Below, one piece after another: positions 8,855-16,506 of a DNA stretch of 64,000 nt (within the stretch, counting starts at the first letter, position 1; every line of letters starts with the position of its first letter). The DNA is from G963422275 sp963422275. GTDB taxonomy: Bacteria > Pseudomonadota > Alphaproteobacteria > Rhodobacterales > Rhodobacteraceae. The position numbers and the translations under genes were made by a program. The stretch is from assembly GCA_963422275.1 (NCBI GenBank), contig OY729418.1, forward strand, positions 3,286,001-3,350,000. Reading direction: 5' to 3'. The notes below the pieces were generated by a model. It worked only from the letters and a program-made list of their open reading frames with translations. It ran no database searches and was not told the origin of the DNA.

Positions 8855-10366
8855 ATGAATATCCGGTTGTTTTCCTGCGCGGCTGTGGTTGCAGCCGCGT
8901 TTGTTGCGATCTCTGCTGGAGGCGCCCCGGTTAAGCTGGGTGCCGATGTGGACGCTGGCACAATGGATCCACGCGTAATGCGGGATACAACTGCCTACCG
9001 CGTAAACAACCTTTTGTATGACGGGCTGGTGCAGCTTGATGCCAACCTCCAACCCAGACCGGATCTTGCCGAAAGCTGGACAAACCCGGAACCGACGGTT
9101 TGGATCTTTACGCTGCGCGAGGGGGTCAAATTTCATGACGGCACGCATTTGAGTGCCAGCGATGTCGTATTCACGTTCGAGACAATCCTTGATCCCGAAC
9201 TCAAAGCGCGCTTCAGGTCGCTCTTCACGCCAATCGAGACTATCGAGGCAGTCGATGAAAGGACAGTCAAGATCACGCTCAAGGAGCCTTATGCGCCGTT
9301 GCTGAGCTACTTGGACATGGGAATCGTTCCGAAGGATTATGTTGAAGGCGGCGGCGACCTCTCGTCCGCTCCTGTCGGGACAGGTCCGCTCAAGCTGGCG
9401 AACTGGGAACGTGGCACGAAGATTGTGCTTGAGCCATTCGCTGAGCATTGGAGTGGTGCTCCTGCGGTGGACGGATTCGAGTTCGTTGTGGTAGGCGACA
9501 ACACAGCTCGTGCGCAGGCGTTCGAGGCGGGAGATCTCGATATCATTCAATCGCCGCTCTCTCCGCAGGACATCGGTCGGCTTGCCGAAGACAGCCGTTT
9601 TCGAAACGAGATCATGGGCGGCCTCGGGATCACCTATCTCAACATCAATGTCTTGGACCCGTTGCTAAGCGATGCCGGACTGCGCAAGGCACTCTCGATG
9701 CTTGTGGATCAAGCGACAATTGTCAACCGGATCTACGAAGGAGTGGATCAGATCGCCACTTCTATCTTGCTGCCTTCATCTTGGGCTTACGATGCGTCAA
9801 TAACTCAGCCGGCATTCGATCCAGAAGCCGCCAAGGCAGCGTTTGCCGCAGCCGGTTGGACGGATTCAAATGGGGATGGATTCCTTGACAAGGACGATAC
9901 GAATCTGAGTCTTGAGTTGTCGACACACAGCGAGGACCCAAATCGCATTCAGGCGCTGGAATACATCCAGGCCATAATGCTTCAAAATGGCGTCGATGCT
10001 TCGATAAGCATCTCGGACTGGCCGGCGTTCTCGGCAGGCGTGCGAGGAGGAGAGCACCAGATCGCTCTTCTTGGGTGGTTGAACATAGTTGATCCGGACC
10101 GCCTCATGTATGCTCAGTTCCATTCCACTGGCACACTCAACTGGGGCGGCTACAGCAACGCGGATGTGGATGAATTGCTCGAAACGGGCCGCAAGTCGAT
10201 CGACGTCGACGCTCGCGCGGATGCCTACAGATCAGCGGCGAAAATCATTGCCGATGAACTGCCTTATTACGTGATTGCCTATCAAGGCTATCAGGTATTC
10301 TTCACCGATGCGGTATCGCTTGCGCCGGACGCTCGTGGGATGATGCGAACTGCCATCGGCAAATGA
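8855..10366 (+). CDS. ABC transporter periplasmic binding protein (SBP_bac_5, peptide/nickel type)
   Basis: A 503-residue solute-binding protein of the DppA/OppA family. It has a signal peptide (LFSCAAVVAAAFVAISAGGA) and the family signatures LYDGLVQLDANLQPRPDLAESW and FTLREGVKFHDGTHLSASDVVFT. The start is the ATG at 8855, two codons into the open frame, five bases after a strong GGGAGGAAT ribosome site. It opens an operon of two permeases, a deacylase, an aminotransferase and two ATPases. Members of this family carry peptides, opines, glutathione or other amines. The inserted metabolic genes suggest an acylated amine, but the ligand cannot be read directly. Confidence 0.9.
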   Translation: MNIRLFSCAAVVAAAFVAISAGGAPVKLGADVDAGTMDPRVMRDTTAYRVNNLLYDGLVQLDANLQPRPDLAESWTNPEPTVWIFTLREGVKFHDGTHLSASDVVFTFETILDPELKARFRSLFTPIETIEAVDERTVKITLKEPYAPLLSYLDMGIVPKDYVEGGGDLSSAPVGTGPLKLANWERGTKIVLEPFAEHWSGAPAVDGFEFVVVGDNTARAQAFEAGDLDIIQSPLSPQDIGRLAEDSRFRNEIMGGLGITYLNINVLDPLLSDAGLRKALSMLVDQATIVNRIYEGVDQIATSILLPSSWAYDASITQPAFDPEAAKAAFAAAGWTDSNGDGFLDKDDTNLSLELSTHSEDPNRIQALEYIQAIMLQNGVDASISISDWPAFSAGVRGGEHQIALLGWLNIVDPDRLMYAQFHSTGTLNWGGYSNADVDELLETGRKSIDVDARADAYRSAAKIIADELPYYVIAYQGYQVFFTDAVSLAPDARGMMRTAIGK

Positions 10367-10379
10367 CCGTCTAGCTTCC

Positions 10380-10406
10380 CCGGCGCCGACCGGAGGTCGG
10401 CGCCGG
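10380..10406 (+). promoter_or_regulatory. GC-rich 12-bp hairpin between binding protein and permease genes
   Basis: CCGGCGCCGACC, loop GGA, then GGTCGGCGCCGG form a perfect stem. It sits 14 bases after the binding-protein stop and 11 bases before the permease ATG. Such intercistronic stems usually protect the upstream message or cut read-through, giving more binding protein than permease. That role is inferred from position. Confidence 0.6.
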
Positions 10407-10417
10407 CGTCAAAGCCA

Positions 10418-11398
10418 ATGATCGCCTATTTTCTCCGAAGACTGGCATTGTTCGTCCCGATGGTAATTGGGATCGTGGCCGTGACGTTCGGAATCATGCA
10501 GTTGCTGCCGGGTGACCCGGCAGCAGTTCTCCTTGGTGAAGAGGCGACCGAGGAGGCTATCCGCGATGTGCGGCGAGCGCTTGGCTTGGACCGGCCGTGG
10601 TGGGTCCGACTGGGTGCCTACTACGTCGATCTGCTCCAGGGGGAGATGGGAGATTCCTATTTCCAAAACCAGCCGGTAGCAGACGCGATCGCCCAGCGCA
10701 TTGGCCCAACCCTCGAGGTTGCGGTTGCCGCGCTCCTGATATCGATAGTTCTTGGGGTGGCGCTGGGTGTTTTCGCAGCTGTCAAGCGCGGAACATTCGT
10801 GGACGCGCTTTGCATGCTGTTTGCACAGCTTGGCGTCTCCATGCCAGTATTCTGGTTTGGCATATTGTTGATGTACTTGCTTGCGGTCCAGTTCGATCTA
10901 CTGCCTTCCATCGGTCGCGGGCCGCCGCTTCTGCAGGCCCTCGGGCAAGCGCTCGTCGGACGGCCTGCCGCTTTGGGTGAGGCCCTCAGGCACATTGCCA
11001 TGCCAGCACTGACGCTAGGCCTGACGAACGCGGCCGTGATTTCACGTCTTGTTCGGAGCTCGATGCTCGAGACCCTAGGGCAGGATTTCATCCGAACGGC
11101 CAACGCCAAGGGCTTAACGCCGGCCCGCGTAGTTCTCGTCCACAGTTTGCGGAACGCCCTGCTTCCTGTCGTGAGCGTGATCGGCCTTCGATTTGGCGCA
11201 CTCCTTGGTGGCGCTGTGCTGACCGAGAGCATTTTTGGGTGGCCGGGGCTTGGACAGCTTGTCGTGTCCGCGATCTCGCAGCGTGACATTCCCTTGATTC
11301 AAGGCGTTGTTTTAACGTTCGCGGTGGCTTTCGCGTTCGTAAACCTGCTGGTGGACTTGCTCTACGCAGTCATTGACCCCAGAATTCGGCTCGAGTGA
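10418..11398 (+). CDS. ABC transporter permease (DppB type)
   Basis: An inner-membrane permease of 326 residues. It shows the DppB layout: an N-terminal membrane helix (LALFVPMVIGIVAVTFGIMQLLPGDP), a periplasmic loop with ALGLDRPWWVRLGAYY, and five further helices. The ATPase-coupling EAA loop reads MLETLGQDFIRTANAKGL. It pairs with the DppC-type permease that starts 3 bases after its stop. Length and motifs are normal for the family. Confidence 0.93.
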   Translation: MIAYFLRRLALFVPMVIGIVAVTFGIMQLLPGDPAAVLLGEEATEEAIRDVRRALGLDRPWWVRLGAYYVDLLQGEMGDSYFQNQPVADAIAQRIGPTLEVAVAALLISIVLGVALGVFAAVKRGTFVDALCMLFAQLGVSMPVFWFGILLMYLLAVQFDLLPSIGRGPPLLQALGQALVGRPAALGEALRHIAMPALTLGLTNAAVISRLVRSSMLETLGQDFIRTANAKGLTPARVVLVHSLRNALLPVVSVIGLRFGALLGGAVLTESIFGWPGLGQLVVSAISQRDIPLIQGVVLTFAVAFAFVNLLVDLLYAVIDPRIRLE

Positions 11399-11401
11399 CG
11401 C

Positions 11402-12247
11402 ATGCGACTCCTGCGGGAAAATCTTTCGCTAGCCATTGGCGGCGCGATTGTTGTCTCGATCTTGTTGTTTGTTGTCCTCGGACCGATCGTGTCCGGTTAC
11501 GAGGTCGAGCAAATGGACATGGGCAATCGCTTGAAACTGCCTTCGTCGACCCATTGGCTTGGCACCGACAATTTCGGCCGGGATCTTTGGACCAGAATGG
11601 CCGTCGGGGCTCGCGTTTCAATGGTCATCGCAATCTTCTCAGTTGCAATTGCCGTCGTTGTGGGGGCGACCGTTGGCCTCATCAGCGGCTATTTTGGCGG
11701 TTGGCTGGATCTCGTCGTGATGCGAATCGTCGATATCTTCCTCGGCTTTCCGCCCATCGTTCTTGCGCTGGCGATAGTCGCGGCTCTTGGTCCTGGTGTC
11801 CTCAACCTGACACTTTCTCTGGCAGCCGTGTTTTGGACAGAGTATGCAAGGGTTGTAAGGTCGGTGACGTTGGCTCAGCGCGAAGCGGATTACGTTGCCT
11901 CGGCGGTTGCCCTTGGAGCGTCGAACACGAGAATTCTCTTCAAGGAGATTCTGCCAAATGTTGTGGGGCCGGTCATCGTGCTTGCGACACTCGGACTTGG
12001 CACCGCGATCATTGCCGAATCGGGGTTGAGCTTTCTTGGCTTCGGCGTCCAGCCGCCGACCCCGACGTGGGGTTGGACGCTTGCGTACGGCACGCGATAC
12101 CTGCGCGTCGCGCCGTGGCTCTCGACCGTGGCCGGTTTGGCGATCATGATTTCCGTGCTCGGTTTCAACTTGTTTGGCGACGGGTTGCGCGACTATCTTG
12201 ATCCGCGCGGCGTCGCTCGAAAAACCAAGCGTACACCGCGAACATAG
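11402..12247 (+). CDS. ABC transporter permease (DppC type)
   Basis: A 281-residue inner-membrane partner of the preceding permease. The N-terminal helix is followed by the DppC landmark HWLGTDNFGRDLWTRMAVGAR. The EAA coupling loop is READYVASAVALGASNTRILFKEILPN in three short segments, and the C-terminus has GLSFLGFGVQPPTPTWG and LFGDGLRDYLDPR. It is slightly short at the N-terminus but complete. The next gene begins 10 bases on, so the operon continues without a break. Confidence 0.93.
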   Translation: MRLLRENLSLAIGGAIVVSILLFVVLGPIVSGYEVEQMDMGNRLKLPSSTHWLGTDNFGRDLWTRMAVGARVSMVIAIFSVAIAVVVGATVGLISGYFGGWLDLVVMRIVDIFLGFPPIVLALAIVAALGPGVLNLTLSLAAVFWTEYARVVRSVTLAQREADYVASAVALGASNTRILFKEILPNVVGPVIVLATLGLGTAIIAESGLSFLGFGVQPPTPTWGWTLAYGTRYLRVAPWLSTVAGLAIMISVLGFNLFGDGLRDYLDPRGVARKTKRTPRT

Positions 12248-12257
12248 GAGTGCTAAC

Positions 12258-13205
12258 TTGACACGTCACACAATCCATCGTCCGAAGTTCACGACTATGG
12301 CAGACGGCACCGATGCGGTGCTGACGATCCACGAACTCGCAGGGGACGCTGCCGGACCCACTGTCGGCATCTCCGGCTCGATCCATGGAAATGAGAACGC
12401 GGGAAGCCAGATCATCCGTCAGCTTTGGCCGCATCTTGCAGACGCTCGAATATCGGGTCGCATCATCCTGTTGCCGGTTGCCAATCCGCGCGCATTTGCG
12501 ATGAACAAACGTTTCACCCCGATTGACGAGCTGAATCTGAATCGGCAATTTCCCGGCTCGACATCTGGATGGTATTCGGACCATCTCGCTGCCGCGGTCA
12601 CCAGGGAGTTTTTGGAGAAAATAGACATCCATATTGACCTGCACTCGGGCACGGACCGTCCCACTGTCGACTATGTATACATCATGAACGACGAGCGGCT
12701 TTCACGGGCTTTCGGCTCGCGTGTTCTTTACCGTCCGAAAGAAGGTGTCGGAGGCACAACCTACAGCGGAACCACCAAAAGCGTGACAGTGGACAAGCGC
12801 GGCATTTCTTCGATCGTTGTAGAGTTGGGGGGAGGGGTCGTCGCGCAGAAGCCGTACGTCGCGCGTGGAGTGGACGGCACGTTGAACATTCTTCGCGCTG
12901 CTGGCGTGATCGAGGGTGAAGCGAAGCCGCCGCCGCCCCAGACCGTTGTAAATGGCATCCAGATTGTACGGCCGAGTCATGGTGGATGGCTCGAGACCGA
13001 GGCGCCTCCTCTTGGTGAACTTGTCGGCGAGGGTGCAGTTCTTGGCAAGGTTGTGAGTCCCTACACGTTTGAGACCCTCGAGATGATCCATTCGCCCGTG
13101 CGAAAGGGGCTGATGATCCTTTCACACCTCAACCGAAACCTCGTGGAGCCGGGAGACTACGGATACATGGTCGGCGACATGGATACTGCGGAAAATTGTC
13201 AATGA
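12258..13205 (+). CDS. Succinylglutamate desuccinylase/aspartoacylase family zinc deacylase
   Basis: A zinc-dependent amidohydrolase of 315 residues in the AstE/AspA (M14-like) family. Zinc-ligand motifs are visible: GSIHGNENAG near residue 40, NLNRQFPG with the substrate arginine, and IDLHSG. A C-terminal beta barrel follows (IVRPSHGGWLETEAPPLGELV...VGEGAVLGKV). I place the start at the TTG at 12258 because AGGAG lies 7 bases upstream; the longer frame from 12174 would overlap the permease gene. Family members remove acyl groups from N-acyl amino acids. Its place inside the importer operon suggests it processes the imported compound. The stop overlaps the next ATG. Confidence 0.85.
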   Translation: MTRHTIHRPKFTTMADGTDAVLTIHELAGDAAGPTVGISGSIHGNENAGSQIIRQLWPHLADARISGRIILLPVANPRAFAMNKRFTPIDELNLNRQFPGSTSGWYSDHLAAAVTREFLEKIDIHIDLHSGTDRPTVDYVYIMNDERLSRAFGSRVLYRPKEGVGGTTYSGTTKSVTVDKRGISSIVVELGGGVVAQKPYVARGVDGTLNILRAAGVIEGEAKPPPPQTVVNGIQIVRPSHGGWLETEAPPLGELVGEGAVLGKVVSPYTFETLEMIHSPVRKGLMILSHLNRNLVEPGDYGYMVGDMDTAENCQ

Positions 13206-14506
13206 GCGCTTATTCTCGCTCCAAAGCAATCTTCGAGCGTGCCATGCGGATTGTTCCCTCCGGCGTCAGCACCAACACCAGATCCCGTGAGCCACATCCA
13301 CTTTACTTCGAGAAGGCGAAGGGAGCGTGGGTCTGGGACGTTGATGGCAATCGACACCTTGACATCGTGATGGGCAATGGAGCCGTACTGCTTGGCCATG
13401 GCCATGAAGCCGTCGATGAAGCTGTTGCGAGGGCCGTCGAGGCGGGACTGACCTGCGGCGTCGAGTCATCCCTGATGGTTGAAGCGGCGGAGACGCTCAT
13501 TCGTGCAGCGGGCTGGCCTGAACTGGTTCGATTTACCAACACTGGCACGGAAGCCGTGCAGCACGCGTTGCACATCGCGAGGCATGCGACCGGGCGCACC
13601 CGGGTCGCCAAGGTCGAAGGCAGCTATCACGGTTGGTCTGACGAAGTTTTCGTAAGCGTCTGGTTTGATCCCGCCAAAGCAGGTTCCGTGTCGCAGATAG
13701 AACCGCAACCGCAATTTCTTGGGCAAAGATCCGATCTAGTTGCGGAAACGCTGGTGCTTCCGTTTAATGACATCGAGACCTCCATGGCCGTGCTGGGTGA
13801 AGTTGGCGGCGAAATTGCCGCGATACTCCTTGAACCAGTGTTGATCGATGTCGGATTCATTCCTGGCCGAGTCGAGTACTTGAAGGCGCTTCGATCTGCC
13901 GCGGATCGCCATGGAATTGTGTTGGTGTTCGATGAGCTTCTGACAGGATTCAATGTCGATGTTGCCGGTGCCGTCCGGCAGAGTGGGATCGTGCCGGACC
14001 TCGCCCTTTACGGAAAGGCGATCGCAAATGGCTATCCCCTCGCGGCTGTGGCGGGGAGAGAAGACCTCATGAGGATGACTGAACCGGGTAGAGGACCGAC
14101 CTTCGTTGGCACTTTCAACGGGCACGCGGTCTCGATAGCGGCGGCGGTCGCGTCGCTCAAAATTCTGGAAACCGGACAGGTGCAACGGGAGATGAAGCGT
14201 CGATGCCATCGATTGAGATCCAATTTTGAAGATGAGGCACGGAGAAGCGGCGTTGAAGCGCAATTCGCAACCGGAGGATCGCATTTTCATTGGTATTTCT
14301 GCGATGGGGAAGTCTCCGACTTTCGATCCGCCGCGAGGACCGATGGAAAAGCCTATCGTGCCTTTGTCGGCTCCCTCGGCCAGAATCGTGTGAATGCATT
14401 GCCTAATCCGCTTTCGCACCATGCCATCTCGCTCGGGCATGATGATGCCGTTTTAACCGCGCTTGAATCTGCCTTTGCCACCGGGCTGCGGGCAATCGAG
14501 CCCTAG
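13202..14506 (+). CDS. PLP-dependent class III aminotransferase (glutamate-1-semialdehyde-aminomutase-like)
   Basis: A fold-type I PLP enzyme of 434 residues in the class III aminotransferase family. It shows RIVPSGVSTNTRS, the phosphate-binding TNTGTEAVQHALHIARH, GSYHGWSDE, the PLP aspartate in LVFDELLTGFN and the Schiff-base lysine in LYGKAIANGYPLAAVAG. The start overlaps the deacylase stop (ATGA), implying translational coupling. GSAM-like relatives in catabolic operons often act on amino acids or amines rather than on haem precursors. No haem gene is nearby, so a catabolic transaminase acting after the deacylase is more likely. Confidence 0.85.
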   Translation: MSAYSRSKAIFERAMRIVPSGVSTNTRSREPHPLYFEKAKGAWVWDVDGNRHLDIVMGNGAVLLGHGHEAVDEAVARAVEAGLTCGVESSLMVEAAETLIRAAGWPELVRFTNTGTEAVQHALHIARHATGRTRVAKVEGSYHGWSDEVFVSVWFDPAKAGSVSQIEPQPQFLGQRSDLVAETLVLPFNDIETSMAVLGEVGGEIAAILLEPVLIDVGFIPGRVEYLKALRSAADRHGIVLVFDELLTGFNVDVAGAVRQSGIVPDLALYGKAIANGYPLAAVAGREDLMRMTEPGRGPTFVGTFNGHAVSIAAAVASLKILETGQVQREMKRRCHRLRSNFEDEARRSGVEAQFATGGSHFHWYFCDGEVSDFRSAARTDGKAYRAFVGSLGQNRVNALPNPLSHHAISLGHDDAVLTALESAFATGLRAIEP

Positions 14507-14507
14507 T

Positions 14508-15488
14508 TTGCCCTCTCCGCTCCTTAATGTCGAAAGGCTGACTACGGTCCTCCATCTGCCATCAGGAATCGTTCCTGTGGTTGACGAAGTGGACTTGACA
14601 GTCGCTGCAGGCGAAACGTTGGGAATTGTCGGCGAGAGCGGTTGCGGCAAAAGCATGCTTGCGCTTTCGCTAATCGGTCTGCAACCAAATCCGCCAGCTG
14701 AGATCGTCAGCGGGACGGCGGCATTCGAAGGCATAGACCTTCTGGCCATCTCTCCAGAGCGAATCCGAAGCATTCGAGGGCGGCGAATTGGAATGGTCTT
14801 TCAGGAACCGATGACCGCGCTCAACCCGGTGATGCGGGTCGGGGATCAGATCGCCGAAGTCATCAGACGTCATTTAGGGTTGGGCTCTCGCGCGGCATGG
14901 CGTCGCGCGGTTGATCTTCTCAAGCTGGCCAGAGTGCCGGATCCTGCTCGACGGGCGCACGAATATCCCTACCAACTATCCGGCGGGATGAGGCAACGTG
15001 TCATGATCGCCTCGGCATTGGCATGTGACCCAGCCATCTTGATTGCGGATGAGCCTACAACCGCACTTGATGTGACAATCCAGGCGCAGGTCATCGAGCT
15101 GATTCAGGATCTCCAGGCAGACACAGGAATGGCGGTCATTCTCATAACCCATGATCTCGGCGTTATCGCGGAGGCGGCGGATCGGGTGATGGTCATGTAT
15201 GCCGGGCGAAAGGTCGAGGAAGCAGCCACTTCCAAGCTCTTTTCGGGACCGCGCCATCCCTACACCAAGGGGCTTCTTGATTCCGTTCCGATTCTCGGGA
15301 GAAACCGGAATTCACGACTGAGCGAGATCAGCGGCTCTGTGCCTCAGCTCGACAACCTGCCTTCCGGTTGCAGCTTTACGCCAAGATGCGCTCGAAGAGC
15401 CAAAGTGTGCAGTAGCAGTGTCCCGACGTTGTGCCAAGTCTCCCATGCACATCTTGTGGCTTGTCACAACCCCGTCCCGTTTGCATGA
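14508..15488 (+). CDS. ABC transporter ATP-binding protein (DppD type)
   Basis: An ATPase of about 326 residues with Walker A (GESGCGKSML), a Q-loop (FQEPMTALNPVM), the signature SGGMRQRV and Walker B (ILIADEPTTALDVT). The oligopeptide-transporter C-terminal cysteine cluster follows (CSFTPRCARRAKVC), which in this family can bind an Fe-S cluster. The start is taken as the TTG right after the aminotransferase stop. An upstream start within the aminotransferase gene is possible, because the open frame extends back to 14463. Confidence 0.9.
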   Translation: MPSPLLNVERLTTVLHLPSGIVPVVDEVDLTVAAGETLGIVGESGCGKSMLALSLIGLQPNPPAEIVSGTAAFEGIDLLAISPERIRSIRGRRIGMVFQEPMTALNPVMRVGDQIAEVIRRHLGLGSRAAWRRAVDLLKLARVPDPARRAHEYPYQLSGGMRQRVMIASALACDPAILIADEPTTALDVTIQAQVIELIQDLQADTGMAVILITHDLGVIAEAADRVMVMYAGRKVEEAATSKLFSGPRHPYTKGLLDSVPILGRNRNSRLSEISGSVPQLDNLPSGCSFTPRCARRAKVCSSSVPTLCQVSHAHLVACHNPVPFA

Positions 15489-16450
15489 GTACCGCGATTG
15501 TTGAAGCAGACGGGCTTACGAAGCATTTTCCGGTCGGCAGCCTGCTTTCCGGGGGTGGCAAGCGCGTGCGGGCTGTAGAGCATGTGGATCTTGTGCTCCA
15601 CCGCCGAGAGGCTCTTGGACTCGTCGGTGAAAGCGGGTGCGGGAAATCGACAGTTGGGCGGCTGGTTCTGCGCCTTATCGAGCCGACATCTGGAAGCATC
15701 CGGCTTCTCGGGCAGGAGATCGGCGCAGCGTCCGCGACAGAGCTTCGCCGACTGCGGACAAAAATGCAGATTGTATTTCAGGATCCGTTCTCGTCACTCA
15801 ACCCACGTCATCGCGTGGCCGACATTCTCGCCGCACCATACCGGATTCACTCGAACGAAACTGCCAGCGAGATCGATGCGAAGGTGGTGGCCTTGATGCA
15901 GCGTGTCGGACTGGACCCGCGGGGTCGCCGCAAGTATCCCCACGAATTCTCGGGTGGTCAGCGTCAGCGAATCGGCATTGCCAGAGCGATCGCGCTCCAG
16001 CCGGAAATGATCGTGTGCGACGAGCCAGTGTCAGCGCTAGACGTTTCTGTACAGGCTCAAATAATTAATCTGCTGAGGGATCTGCGAGACGAAACGGGAG
16101 TCGCATTGCTGTTCATCTCGCATGACTTGGCAGTGGTCGAGAATATCTGCGATCGGGTCGCTGTGATGTATCTGGGGCGGATCGTTGAATCGGCCAAACG
16201 CGATGACCTGTTCGATTCGCCTGTTCATCCCTACACTGAGGCGCTTCTCGCGGCGGTGCCGCGTCCGATGCCCGGACGAACCAAGCTCCATCCAAAGCGT
16301 CTGTCTGGCGAAATACCCAGCCCTGTTAACCCGCCGTCAGGCTGTGCGTTCCATCCTCGTTGCCCAATCGCTAGCGACAGGTGCCGCAAAGAACTCCCGA
16401 TTCTGTCTAGACGATCTGATGGGAGAGTGGTCGCCTGCCATAATCGGTGA
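15485..16450 (+). CDS. ABC transporter ATP-binding protein (DppF type)
   Basis: The second ATPase of the importer, 321 residues. It has Walker A GESGCGKSTVGR, Q-loop FQDPFSSLNPRHRV, signature EFSGGQRQRIGIARA, Walker B MIVCDEPVSALD and the C-terminal CAFHPRCPIASDRC cluster. Its ATG overlaps the stop of the DppD-type gene. It is the last gene of the plus-strand block. The convergent YbbP-type gene ends 57 bases further on, with no clear terminator between them. Confidence 0.93.
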   Translation: MSTAIVEADGLTKHFPVGSLLSGGGKRVRAVEHVDLVLHRREALGLVGESGCGKSTVGRLVLRLIEPTSGSIRLLGQEIGAASATELRRLRTKMQIVFQDPFSSLNPRHRVADILAAPYRIHSNETASEIDAKVVALMQRVGLDPRGRRKYPHEFSGGQRQRIGIARAIALQPEMIVCDEPVSALDVSVQAQIINLLRDLRDETGVALLFISHDLAVVENICDRVAVMYLGRIVESAKRDDLFDSPVHPYTEALLAAVPRPMPGRTKLHPKRLSGEIPSPVNPPSGCAFHPRCPIASDRCRKELPILSRRSDGRVVACHNR

Positions 16451-16506
16451 GTTGGTATTCTCGCAACCGGCGGCTGACCGCTTTGCGCAGGAGCCAAGCT
16501 GCAATT

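Noticed and set aside
13202..14506. Naming the aminotransferase hemL
   Set aside because: It resembles glutamate-1-semialdehyde aminomutase, but the context is a transporter operon with a deacylase and no haem genes.
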